Source of the DNA: Asterella californica
Lineage: Eukaryota; Streptophyta; Marchantiopsida; Marchantiales; Aytoniaceae
Reading direction: 5' to 3'
NCBI GenBank assembly: GCA_036924285.1
Contig: JAYKYS010000004.1
Coordinates: 24,894,001-24,958,000, forward strand
Length of the DNA: 64,000 nt
Part shown: piece after piece, positions 31,236 to 40,806 of the stretch
Position numbering within the stretch: position 1 is the stretch's first letter
Layout: the number at the start of each line of letters is the position of its first letter
Made by a program: the position numbers and the translations under genes
The notes under the pieces: generated by a model
The model's input: the letters and a program-made list of their open reading frames with translations, nothing else
The model's database searches: none
What the model was told of the DNA's origin: nothing

Positions 31236-31929
31236 TGTTATGAACGTTTCGATCAGTGAACTTTGACAGGGCATAGATGCCAACTCAAAGATGATCTCTC
31301 TGTATGTAATATCTTAATAGAGAGATTATTCTACAGGCTACCTACTGGTCTTGGTTTCATCTCATTCTGAGTTATGGTTGAGGAGTGACAGCGAGCTGAA
31401 GTTAAGAGGTTTTTTGCTCCGAAAAGGCGCAAGATTTAGTATTCTTTGGAGAACAGGTCGACCTGGAGACTTTGCAAGTGCTTCAGAGCACTCTATCATG
31501 AGTATGGAGAGTTGTTGACAGTATTTCCTGTGTTTGGACCCTCTCCATACTCGCATGCCTGTTTGTACGCCCAATTGGTTTGGTTTGGATTTGTGTGCGG
31601 GCGTTGCGGTTAGTTTCTTTTCTATTAGGAGTGCTGGTATTTCTCTTGTGGTGAGGTTGGAGTGATGACCAGCAGACCTAAGAGTGCTTGCAGTGATGGC
31701 AAGAACAGGTTGCCCGTGCTTGTTACCCCGATTCTATTCCTAGTCGAGTAAGAGAGAGATCTGCCGAGAGGACGTGAGGATATCGTATCAAGATAGGTTC
31801 AGAGTGTACTTGGAGGTCAGAGAGAGGTTTGGGTGGTTGCTGGTTCTGAGTCACGGAGTGCGACACGTACTCTCTACAGCTAGATACTCGGTGTATTCCC
31901 AGATAAGAAAGCACGTCACACGACAACGT

Positions 31930-32747
31930 GCTAGAGCAGCTGCATTGAATCAGGACGGTAGTCTATAAAAAGTGCATCTGGACCAAGTTCTTCTAAGGAG
32001 TTCGTATGATAAGTCTGCTATCATATCATCAGGTACAAATCCGTCTAACCTACATTAGAGCTCAAGCTATTTCATGACACTGTGCACAGAATTAGGTAAA
32101 CGCAAAAAGAATCACCATCAAGCAAAGGAATAATGCATGAACCCTCATTTTTTTGGTGTTAATTAAATGTCCCTCTTGCACAACAATGAAAGCATTGCTT
32201 AAAACTCGTAACAACTTGAAAGAACGAAGGCACCACATTTCCTCTATAATGATGAGGATGGTTAAGTACAATACGATACAGAAGAGGGCCAAGACTACGT
32301 GACATTGAGACTCTTCAAATCTCTAGAACTCCTCCATCATTCTTCATCACAAAAACTGTATCATCGAGCGCAATAGGACAACGGTGACAAATCTAAATCT
32401 ACACATGCGTTTGTACTCTAGACAGGTAGTGTGCACGTCAGCACCTGTCTGCAAGTTGATCTTTTCAAGGAATGTATCCAAGAAAATTCCGTTCTCGACG
32501 TTCGGTGATTTGTTCGGATTCGAGTCAACAAGCAGTGTACAAGGCTCGCTTGTCAAGTCAGAGCAAGAGATTAACGTATACTGTTCTATCATTGTCTCGT
32601 CCTCCTACCTCCATCTAGCTGTAGTTTTGGGGGTGAGGGACTACGTGAGGATTCTCTGTGCATCTTGAAAACCGGCTTGCTTGAATTGACGAAATGAATC
32701 TTACTACTTTCTTCCTCTTTCCTGAGCTTGATAGATTCAAAGGCCCC
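31930..32747. other. no gene recognised; part related to 59215-59380
   Basis: About 32590-32740 matches 59215-59380 in inverted orientation (for example AACCGGCTTGCTTGAATTGACGAA). The frame 32592-32347 on the minus strand is open for 81 codons but has no known domain. Confidence 0.5.
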
Positions 32748-32751
32748 ACGC

Positions 32752-34077
32752 TGTCGGGTTGAGAGTCTTCCTGGGAAGGGCGAACCTTCTGGCTGTGATA
32801 TGAGCTTGAAGGCTGTGTTCAATCTACTCAGGAAAGCGTTGAGCTTCAGACTATGGCTGGTTTACTCACAGGATAGGCTTCAGGTCTCAAGGTGATACTA
32901 AAAACACTCATATAAGTCTCTAGGCTCTTTTGATAAGTTCAGGAAGCAAAGTTCAGGCTTAACTAGCAATGATAAGATCAGATGGCGAACTTTGACACTC
33001 AGGATTGAGAAATATGTGAAGGTTCAGACTTCAGAACTCCTCCTACATGTAAACGAGGTTCTACTGGATACACATACGAAATTTCAGCTTCAGATCAATT
33101 CATAGCACTAAGATATGAGCAGAAACTGCCGTAATTTCTGAGTAGAGAAATTACGGCAGTTTCTGGTACCCAGACAGCTATTTCGACCTATAACAAGGAA
33201 TTGGCTCGATCACTTTGGGAAATTCTTACAGGATTTGCAGTACACAGCTTGATGAACACTCCTGTGAAGTTGGGCCTCCTGATTCCACACAGAACTCCAG
33301 ATCTCGCTCTCTGAAGTTGCTGCTCCAGAATGAGAGCTTTTCGGACCCCCTCTACTTCAGCGGTCGCCCTGAATTACTCACTGACTCAATTGACATGAAA
33401 ATTTGGAGATAATCGTAGCCCTGCTGACAGTGAACACAGCCACGAAGTTTTGAAGCGATTTCCTTGATTCTGCTGCAAATGACACTCAAAACCCCAAATT
33501 CAACAGAAGTGCTACAATTCTGACAAAAATCGAACTTCAATCAGCCATAACTCCTTCTTTATTGCTCCAAATTGATCAAACTTTTCGCTGACAGTGCTTG
33601 GCTCGACGAGCTCTATCTCCCTGTGCTCTCAGATTTCCAAGTGCCTTCACAAATTGCTCGAAATCCCCTTTAGACCTCTGTTTCTAAATTTAGAGTTACA
33701 CAAAAGACAAAAATGAACTAATGAGAATTCATAGCTCCATTTGGTTGTCATTTTGTGCCTTAAACCATGTGGTAACTTATCTACACTCATAGGCTACCAC
33801 GTCAAGCCCCCTAGAGTGCTAGCGTAAAACTTAAACTACCTAAAACGACACGCAGCCCCGAAAAATAACTTAAATCAGCAAGAAAGCGTGCATGGGTGAC
33901 ACGCAAATACAACCCATGAGCTTAAGCCCTATCAACATGGTAATCAACCTACCAAGACTCAAAATATATAACATCTCCTTAAAACGGACTTCTCTGAAGT
34001 CTTAACTTCATTCAGAGAGACTAATGCCTGACAGAGAAGTAAATCATTTACTATGTGAAATGATTCACATCACGACA
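32752..34077. mobile_element. 1326-bp solo LTR (TSD ACGC)
   Basis: TGTCGGGTTGAG...CACATCACGACA is flanked by ACGC at 32748-32751 and 34078-34081. It is the same family as 8497-9869 (inverted relative to it) and the fragment 61404-61996 (same orientation). It contains a 20-bp perfect hairpin at 33120-33165. No gene. Confidence 0.87.
33120..33165. repeat. perfect 20-bp inverted repeat with 6-nt loop
   Basis: CAGAAACTGCCGTAATTTCT at 33120-33139 is the exact complement of 33146-33165, with loop GAGTAG. The related LTR at 8497-9869 has only a poor version at this position. Confidence 0.95.
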
Positions 34078-34081
34078 ACGC

Positions 34082-35159
34082 ATCAGCACAGTCATCATCT
34101 TCCAATTTACATTTCACAGACTCTCTAGGTTGCCGATGGTCGAAGCGAAAGAATCCCAACAGGTTACTAGTAAAATTAGTCCCATAAACCCATCAGCCAT
34201 GCAGCCCACTTGATCATGCCACTAATTTCTCTCATGGGTGACTATCAGTGTATTATATTGAGAATTTATTTTCAGATCAACGAATCACATACTCTCTTCA
34301 AATAAGTCTTGTCATACTACATTTTTTAGAAACCCCTGTAACTTCAGAATTTTTTTCACTTCTTCACTTCCGTGTTGGATTTCTTAATCCATAGTATATT
34401 ATATATACTATAGTATAATTTCTATAGTATATGCTATACTATTAGATTTATTCCTTGTCAACTCTTAAGTTCGTTATTTTATCTCTTGATGGGTTTTTGC
34501 TTCTCTCCTTCAGAGTGAGAATCGAACTCCTTCAGATCTGTTCTTAGACTCAGACTTTAAGCACTGGAGCAGTGTCTCTATAGGAAAGAAAAGTGTTCCA
34601 TTGGAATAAGAGAAACGGAGCCAGATCGTTCATGAGAAATGAAGCCAGATAGTTCATGTGTCTCTAAACTCATACTTCAAACACTTGAATAATGTCTCTA
34701 TAGCAAAAAGGTGTTCCGTTGAAGTAAACTAGGAGAAGCAAAGCCAGATCTGTTCACAGTAGAAAAAGAAATAACTTTGAGATCAAACCTTAAACAGAGC
34801 CATGATATTTATAAATATGATCGCTTACGTGACTTTTTCTACCTACTTCTGTTCCAGATCACCTATGAACGATAAGAATTTCATCTAAAAGCATATCCCC
34901 GCTTGTCCTTTTCCTCCACCGGACCAGAAGTAAACTTTGGATGCATATATTCACTTGCCTTGCAGTAATTGAGTTACCCCTGGAGTCGATGAAAAGCCAT
35001 CGGAGTCAAATTTTCATGCGATCTCTTCAAACTGATGGTAAATTGAATAATTAGAAGCCATGCTGCAGATCGAGCTAACGCATCAAGGTTGAACCCACGA
35101 AATGAGTTGGGTGCTGGTTGGAATCTGCCGGGATGTTGACGTTATCCTACAATGATGCG
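34082..35159. other. spacer with AT palindromes and a tandem duplication
   Basis: 34395-34443 is a TATAGTATA-type AT palindrome tract. About 34545-34660 and 34668-34760 are diverged direct repeats (GTGTCTCTATAG, GTGTTCC(A/G)TTG). About 34990-35159 is related to 57055-57180. No gene is seen. Confidence 0.55.
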
Positions 35160-35164
35160 CTATT

Positions 35165-35454
35165 TATTACGATGTATGGCAGCAAGAACCCAATTCATAG
35201 CACCACTCCAACAGGGGAGGAAAACTTTCTAACAAGGAAGGAGGCTCTCGCAGCCTTCACAAGAGGAAGAAAAGAAAGAACAGAGTATCACTAAAGAGAC
35301 TTACTTGGGGGCAGAGCCCCTTCTCAATATATAGGAAGAGTCAAAAGACTTTTGGGGTTGGGTCTCCGTAACATAGTTGTGCCCAAAGTCTTACAGGACT
35401 TGTGCCCAAAGTCTTACAAGACTTCAATAGCTTGTATTACTCCGCATGTCAACA
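35165..35454 (-). repeat. 3' LTR of the minus-strand copia
   Basis: On the minus strand it starts TGTTGACATGCGGAG. The far end is mutated relative to the other LTR (TATTA for TGTTC). It contains a TATATATTG box at about 35324-35334 and a 25-bp direct repeat (TTGTGCCCAAAGTCTTACA). The preceding tract GAGCTTGAGGGGGAC (minus) is the polypurine tract. Confidence 0.93.
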
Positions 35455-37140
35455 GTCCCCCTCAAGCTCATATCAATATCTTTAACACCTAGACATAATC
35501 TGAAAATATCAAATTTATCTCTAGGTAAAGCTTTTGTGAATATATCAGCAACTTGTTCACCTGTAGGTACATATCTCAGATCTATCTCTCCAGCCAATAC
35601 TTTTTCTCGAATAAAATGATAATGAACCTCTATATGCTTGGTCCTAGCAGGGAAAACAGGATTAGAAGCAAGTTTAATACTGCTGATATTGTCTGTGTGT
35701 AAAACAACACGGTCAAAAAATTCCACACCCATATCTTTCAGTAAGGTGTGAAGCCAAACGGATTCGCACGTAGCATTAGTGGCACCTCTGTATTCTGCTT
35801 CAGTCGATGACAGAGCAACTGCAGGTTGCTTCTTCGATTGCCAACTAACGGCAGAGTCTCCAAGGCTGAAGACAAAACCTGACGTAGATCTTCTATCTTG
35901 AGCACTTCCTGCCCAGTCTGCATCAGTAAAACCATGTAACAAGAGAGGACCACCCGCTGCGTAGTGAAGTCCATACTGGATTGTGAATTTCACGTATCGT
36001 AGAATCCGCCGAACTGCATCAAGATGAGGTTTCCTAGGTGCCTGCATGAACCGACTAACTAGGCCTACAGCATAACTTAGATCAGGTCTAGTAATGGTCA
36101 AGTAGATCAGGCTACCTACAATCTGTCTATAAAAATTAGGATCTGCTAATAGCTCACCATCCTCAGCATTCACCTTCAGAGAAGATGCAAGAGGGATAGA
36201 GATAGGCTTACAAGCTGTCATCTTAAACTGTTCTAGCTTATTCAGAGCATATTGTCTCTGTAACATCCATGTATCACCTCCATCCTTGATGAACTCAATA
36301 GCTAGAAAGTACTTCAGCTCATCTAGATCTTTCATATCAAACTCTCCTTTCAGCTGATCTTTCACCTGCTTGATAAGGCTCTTAGAGGTACCAGTGATAA
36401 CAAGATCATCTACATAGATGATGATCAGTACTGTGTTATCATCAACCTGCAAAGAGTACAATGAGGAGTCTGAACAACAAAGACGGAAGCCAAGCAATAG
36501 TAGAAACGAGTTAATCTTGGCATTCCAAGCTCTTGGAGCTTGCTTAAGCCCATACAAGGACTTCTGGAGTCTACAAACTTTATTTAGATACCTTTGGTCT
36601 TCGTATCCAGGGGGTTGCATCATGTAGACCTCCTCCTGCAGATCTTCGTTCAGGAAAGCATTATTGAAATCCATTTGATGCAGTTGACACCCTTTACTTG
36701 TAGCCAATGCCACAAGGGTACGTATCGAAGTCATCTTGGCTACCGGACTAAAGGTTTCCTCGAATTCAAGGCCATATTGCTGCGCATATCCTTTAGCCAC
36801 AAGTCTCGCCTTATGCCTGTGGATTGAACCATCTGAATTTCTCTTGACCTTGTACACCCATCTACAACCAATAACTTTCTTACCATAAGGTAAATCAACC
36901 AGCTCCCAAGTCTGCTGATTTTGCAAAGCTGAAAGCTCAACTTGCATGGCTTGCACCCATTCTTCATGATGCATCGCCTCCTCAAGAGAATTCGGTTCCT
37001 GCTCATGTACGACATTCACCATGTATGCATGATGTTGAGCCAAGAAACCTTCACACTGAAAACGTTGGACAGGATGTCTTGCTCTGATGGACCTCCGCAA
37101 ATCAGATTGACCTGATGGTCCAGCTTCAGATCCTTGATTT
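35424..37140 (-). CDS. pol: copia reverse transcriptase and RNase H
   Basis: An unbroken frame of 558 codons (37100-35424) starts in the spacer before reverse transcriptase. The motifs are Trp-Val-Tyr-Lys-Val-Lys, Gln-Met-Asp-Phe-Asn-Asn-Ala-Phe-Leu, Leu-Lys-Gln-Ala-Pro-Arg-Ala-Trp and the catalytic Tyr-Val-Asp-Asp-Leu-Val-Ile-Thr-Gly near 36410. RNase H follows with Asp-Ala-Asp-Trp-Ala-Gly, Ser-Ser-Thr-Glu-Ala-Glu-Tyr-Arg-Gly, His-Thr-Asp-Asn and the Asp of Val-Ala-Asp-Ile-Phe-Thr-Lys. All catalytic acids appear intact. A frameshift near 37140 separates it from the upstream linker. The frame ends inside the LTR start. Confidence 0.93.
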
Positions 37141-37459
37141 GGCTGGGAGCTGCTGACAGGTCGTCAAAAGCATGCACAATATCTGCACTTCGCTGCTCAT
37201 TGATCATCTGCTGCAACACTGGAGAGCTGTTGGAATGTGCAACATGTATAGGTTGAACAACAGGTGGAGGGACTTGAACTGAAGGTATAGCAACTACAGG
37301 GACTTGCCCAGACCAAGGAGTTCTCACGCGCACTGGATCAAATACAACACTATCACCACTACCTGAACTAGTGGCTTGAGTTGTTGTAGAACCAACTTGA
37401 ACTGGTTGGACAGAGGATAGAATAGGTGAAACAACAACAGACCCTGACATAGCCTGATA
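37141..37459 (-). pseudogene. copia linker between integrase and reverse transcriptase
   Basis: A Ser/Val/Pro-rich frame (37450 downward) follows a TGA at about 37457 that ends the integrase frame. It is the usual low-complexity C-terminal integrase extension and shifts frame near 37140. Confidence 0.7.
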
Positions 37460-38746
37460 TCAAGATAACAACTCATGAAAAACAACATCTCTACTGATGA
37501 GCAGTCTCCTCGAAGTTGGGATATAACACCTATATCCGTTTGTATCAGAAGCATAGCCTAAGAAGATACACTTCTTAGCTCTCGGGTCCAGCTTGCTGCG
37601 TCTTTCATCTGGTACATGTACAAAACATGTAGAACCAAACACTTTGAGACATGAGAGGTCTGGTTTCTTGCCTACCAATATCTCATAGGGGGTCTTCTTA
37701 TGTACCGCTGCAGTTGGTGCACGGTTCATGAGGTAGACAGCACAGGCAACAATTTCCGCCCAATAACACTTAGGCATAGACTTCTCATTCAACATTGCAC
37801 GTGCTGACTCCGCAATGTGTCTATTCTTCCTCTCTGCTACACCATTCTGTTGCGGACTGTAGCTGCACGTGACCTCTCTTTTGATCCCATGCTCTTGCAA
37901 AAAAGTGTCAAAGTCGCGAGAGATGAACTCGCCTCCTTCATCCGAACGGAGCCGTAGGATGCAATGGTTGTACTGCTTCTCAACTAGGATCTTGAATGTT
38001 TGAAACACAACAAAGACGTCTGACTTGACCTTGAGGAAGTAGACCCAAGTAAATCGCGAGAAGTCATCTATGAATGAGACGAAGTACTGAGAACCATTCA
38101 AGCTTGCTTGAGATGCAGTCCATACATCATAATGTATCAACTCCAACACCTTGGAAGCTCTAGTGCCCTGATGGCGAAATGGTTGCCTAGCCTGCTTGCC
38201 AAACTGACAAGCTTCACAAATCTGAGATGGGATAAGAGATGTGAACTTGGGAAGACCTGTAACTAACTCTGACGTAGGTAAGGTCTTCGACCGCTGATAG
38301 TTCATATGACCTACTCTCTTATGCCACATCTCCAAATCTGAGACTCCAGAGGTAACAAACATCGCAGCTTGAAGTTGAGGTTGAACAACATCCAATTTGA
38401 ACAACCTTCCTACTCTTGACCCTCTGGCAACTACATTGTTATCACTGGTTTCAACAATACATCCCTTGCTGTTGAACCGAACTTGATAACCTTGCTCCAC
38501 CATCTGACCTACTGAGACTAGATTCCTAGTAATGGTGAGCACATATAGTACATCTCCCAAAGCAAAAATGTTTGAAGATGCAACAGAGAGAGGAACTGTA
38601 CCCATATGTGTAATGTTGTGCTGGGTATCATCACCAGTATAGACTATACATAAACGAACAGAAAAGTAAAATCTTACACGCAAAGTCCGAGATGGCCAAA
38701 TACTTAGGCGCATTAGTAAGATATTACGGCACCGGACTTGACGCAA
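37460..38746 (-). CDS. pol: copia GAG-pre-integrase and integrase
   Basis: The frame covers the end of the protease (Leu-Tyr-Val-Leu-Thr-Ile-Thr-Arg-Asn-Leu-Val-Ser-Val) and the zinc-binding His-x3-His...Cys-x2-Cys domain (Trp-His-Lys-Arg-Val-Gly-His and Cys-Glu-Ala-Cys) at about 38330-38210. The DDE core is Asp in Ile-His-Tyr-Asp-Val-Trp (near 38125), Asp in Arg-Ser-Asp-Glu-Gly-Gly (near 37945) and Glu in Gln-Asn-Gly-Val-Ala-Glu-Arg (near 37838). Lys-Val-Phe-Gly-Ser and Phe-Leu-Gly-Tyr near the end are typical of copia integrases. The frame looks functional until the TGA. Confidence 0.92.
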   Translation of the reverse strand: MRQVRCRNILLMRLSIWPSRTLRVRFYFSVRLCIVYTGDDTQHNITHMGTVPLSVASSNIFALGDVLYVLTITRNLVSVGQMVEQGYQVRFNSKGCIVETSDNNVVARGSRVGRLFKLDVVQPQLQAAMFVTSGVSDLEMWHKRVGHMNYQRSKTLPTSELVTGLPKFTSLIPSQICEACQFGKQARQPFRHQGTRASKVLELIHYDVWTASQASLNGSQYFVSFIDDFSRFTWVYFLKVKSDVFVVFQTFKILVEKQYNHCILRLRSDEGGEFISRDFDTFLQEHGIKREVTCSYSPQQNGVAERKNRHIAESARAMLNEKSMPKCYWAEIVACAVYLMNRAPTAAVHKKTPYEILVGKKPDLSCLKVFGSTCFVHVPDERRSKLDPRAKKCIFLGYASDTNGYRCYIPTSRRLLISRDVVFHELLS

Positions 38747-38905
38747 AAAATATAGATTTTTCCAAAAACTTAGAAGTTTCTGCCCTGTTTTTTTCTATTT
38801 TTTTTTGTCAGTTTTTTCCTGTCAGTTTTTTTTTCTTTTTTTTGTCAGCGACCCCTAGGACCTCACCGTTGTTTCCTACACGGCTCGTCCAAAAACCTTC
38901 GTTTT
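38640..38905 (-). other. extra segment inside the copia protease region, intron-like
   Basis: About 260 bp without homology to copia coding sits between the protease active-site segment and the Val-Tyr-Thr-Gly-Asp-Asp segment. It includes A-rich runs on the minus strand with CTGAC words repeated between them. Its minus-strand right end, TTTATGTATAG, looks like a 3' splice site, and GTAGGA at about 38896 could be the 5' site with frame kept. It may equally be a small insertion. Confidence 0.4.
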
Positions 38906-39063
38906 TGAACCGCTGGTGTCTTCAGTGGCTCCTTCTGGCAGAACCATTCACCATGTGCTGTCATGTGGTTCGAAGCTCCAGAATCAATAAACCACTCATC
39001 AGCAGGTTTGCTCATGGAACCCATGACATGTGCCATCTGAAAAAGATTCCTCTGTCGACACAT
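38863..39063 (-). pseudogene. pro: copia protease, active-site part
   Basis: Trp-Phe-Ile-Asp-Ser-Gly-Ala-Ser-Asn-His-Met near 38990 is the copia aspartic protease active site. The frame differs from gag upstream by a frameshift near 39050 and is closed downstream by the extra segment. Confidence 0.85.
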
Positions 39064-39931
39064 AGTTTTGCTGTGGAAGCTTACCAGACCTGATGTCTGC
39101 TTGCCTCTTGAAGCATGTCTTGATCACATGACCTTTGGTTTTGCAGTATGCACAGAACCGTTGCTCACCCCCGCCTTTAGCTTGTTGTTGCTGATGGTCA
39201 GGTCGAAGGTTCTGTTGCTGCTGAGAAAATTGACCTCGACCAGAAGAACCAAATCGGTTCTTATCTCTACGACCGAAGCTCTTTCCTCGTCCTCTGCCTC
39301 TACCTCCAGCAAAGAAAGCTTGCTCTTGTGATGAGACAGAACCACCATTGCCCTGAAGACGAATCTCTTCTGATACTAACATAAGAATCAACTCATCGAA
39401 CTTGGGAAAAGTATCCCTGACAGCCATGGAAGTCTCGAAAGGTTTGTACTATTTTCCAAGACCATTGATGGTGTGTAGGATGAGATCATCATCCTCGACT
39501 TTCACCCCTATGCTGTTAAGCTGCTCAACTAGACCTCGCACTTGATAAACATAATCTGTAATGCTCAATGAACTCTTCTTAACATCTAAGAGTTGCTGCT
39601 TGAGTTGTAACTTACGAGCTTTGGTAAATGTCTGGAAAACATTAGCTAGTGCATCCCAGACCTCTTGGGAGGTATCAACAGACTGTATGTAACCAAACAT
39701 GGAAGGTGAGACACACAAAGAAAGATAATGTATAGCTTGACAAGCTCGTTTGTTCCATGCATCAACATCAGGATCTGTATCAACTCCAACGGGTTTCGCA
39801 TCTGTCCCTGTGACCAAGCCAAACAGGCTTTGGCCTTTCAAGAAGGCAGACATGCGATACTTCCATATGGAGTAGTTGTTTTTGTCTAAAGGTTCACCGG
39901 TAATGGCTGAAAACGTATCTATTCTACTCAT
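38999..39931 (-). pseudogene. gag: copia gag (one nonsense codon)
   Basis: One frame from ATG at 39931 to 38999 is interrupted by TAG at about 39446. The N-terminal UBN2-type gag domain reads Tyr-Ser-Ile-Trp-Lys-Tyr-Arg-Met, Ala-Ile-His-Tyr-Leu-Ser-Leu, Glu-Val-Trp-Asp-Ala-Leu and Lys-Leu-Gln-Leu-Lys-Gln-Gln-Leu. A Gly/Arg/Gln-rich basic segment lies at about 39320-39170. A complete zinc knuckle follows, Cys-Ala-Tyr-Cys-x4-His-x4-Cys, near 39110-39150. Confidence 0.88.
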
Positions 39932-40499
39932 GATGGATTAGACGTAAGAAACGAAGATACAGACAGTGTCTCTGAACAAATCAGAACTTCACACAGTGAT
40001 AGAAATGTTGATTCTAGGGTTATATAGATGTAGGTCTGGACGTAGGTCTGTGTGAAGCAAACTGTCAGAATGTCTAAAAGATGTCGTTTACATCTTCAAA
40101 TACGTGGTCAAAGTCAGTTGACTGTATGTCTTAAAATGAAATAGCTCGGAATGAGTCCAGAAAACAGGAATGATTTTGTCCGTTTTGGCTAAAAATGAGT
40201 AGAAGACCCTAAAAAATGCAGTCAAAGCTTGTTGACTGGCTATAATTGTGAAAACTCTCACAAAAAACACATAACAAACACAGCAGAGGGACAATTAGAA
40301 AATTCAGAACCTGTCACCAACGCTGTCATTCCTTGCTGCTGCAGAAAAATGATGTCTGACTTTCGAAAGTAGCTCCAAACAGCAAGGACGCCTATTAGAG
40401 TTTCGCCTCAAGAGAAATCTCCATGTGTAAAAAATTGCAGCATCTCCACTTGCAATCTGAGTCCTCTGTATGCCTCCTATCTCTAATTTCTTCACTCAA

Positions 40500-40511
40500 G
40501 CTCTGATACTA
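40500..40511 (-). other. primer-binding site of the minus-strand copia
   Basis: TAGTATCAGAGC on the minus strand matches the initiator-Met tRNA site TGGTATCAGAGC at 11 of 12 positions, directly next to the LTR. Confidence 0.8.
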
Positions 40512-40801
40512 TGTTCCGATGTATGGCAGCAAGAACCCAATTCATAGCACCACTCCAACAGGGGAGGAAAACCTTCTAACAAGGAAGGAGGCTCTCGCAG
40601 CCTTCACAAGAGGAAGAAAAGAAAGAACAGAGTATCACTAAAGAGACTTACTTGGGGACAGAGCCCCTTCTCAATATATAGGGAGAGTCAAAAGACTTTT
40701 GGGGTTGGGTCTCCGTAACATAGTTGTGCCCAAAGTCTTAAAGGACTTGTGCCCAAAGTCTTACAAGACTTCAGGAGCTTGTATTACTCCGCATGTCAAC
40801 A
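40512..40801 (-). repeat. 5' LTR of the minus-strand copia
   Basis: TGTTGACATGCGG...CATCGGAACA on the minus strand, 290 bp. It is near identical to 35165-35454, including the 25-bp internal direct repeat. Confidence 0.94.
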
Positions 40802-40806
40802 CTATT

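Larger units (their letters stand above)
29401..31925 (+). mobile_element. 2525-bp TG...CA insertion (TSD ACGT) with gypsy leader ORFs
   Basis: TGTCGTGTTGTGG...GTCACACGACA is flanked by ACGT at 29397-29400 and 31926-31929. The ends form the inverted repeat TGTCGTG/CACGACA. It carries the same two-ORF leader as gypsy A, but no gag or pol. It is either a very long solo LTR that includes these ORFs or an internally deleted element. It also contains a 177-bp tandem duplication. Confidence 0.75.
35165..40801 (-). mobile_element. full-length Ty1/copia retrotransposon, minus strand (TSD CTATT)
   Basis: LTRs at 35165-35454 and 40512-40801 are flanked by CTATT at 35160-35164 and 40802-40806. A primer-binding site, gag, protease, integrase, reverse transcriptase and RNase H follow in copia order, with a purine-rich tract next to the 3' LTR. 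The LTRs differ at roughly ten of 290 positions, so it is fairly young. It is damaged: stops in gag and after integrase, frameshifts before protease and reverse transcriptase, and an insertion after the protease. Confidence 0.95.

Noticed and set aside
38692..39093. 133-codon plus-strand ORF with a Phe-rich stretch resembling a membrane segment
   Set aside because: The Phe run is a poly-T tract. The ORF is antisense to copia gag/protease and the inserted segment.
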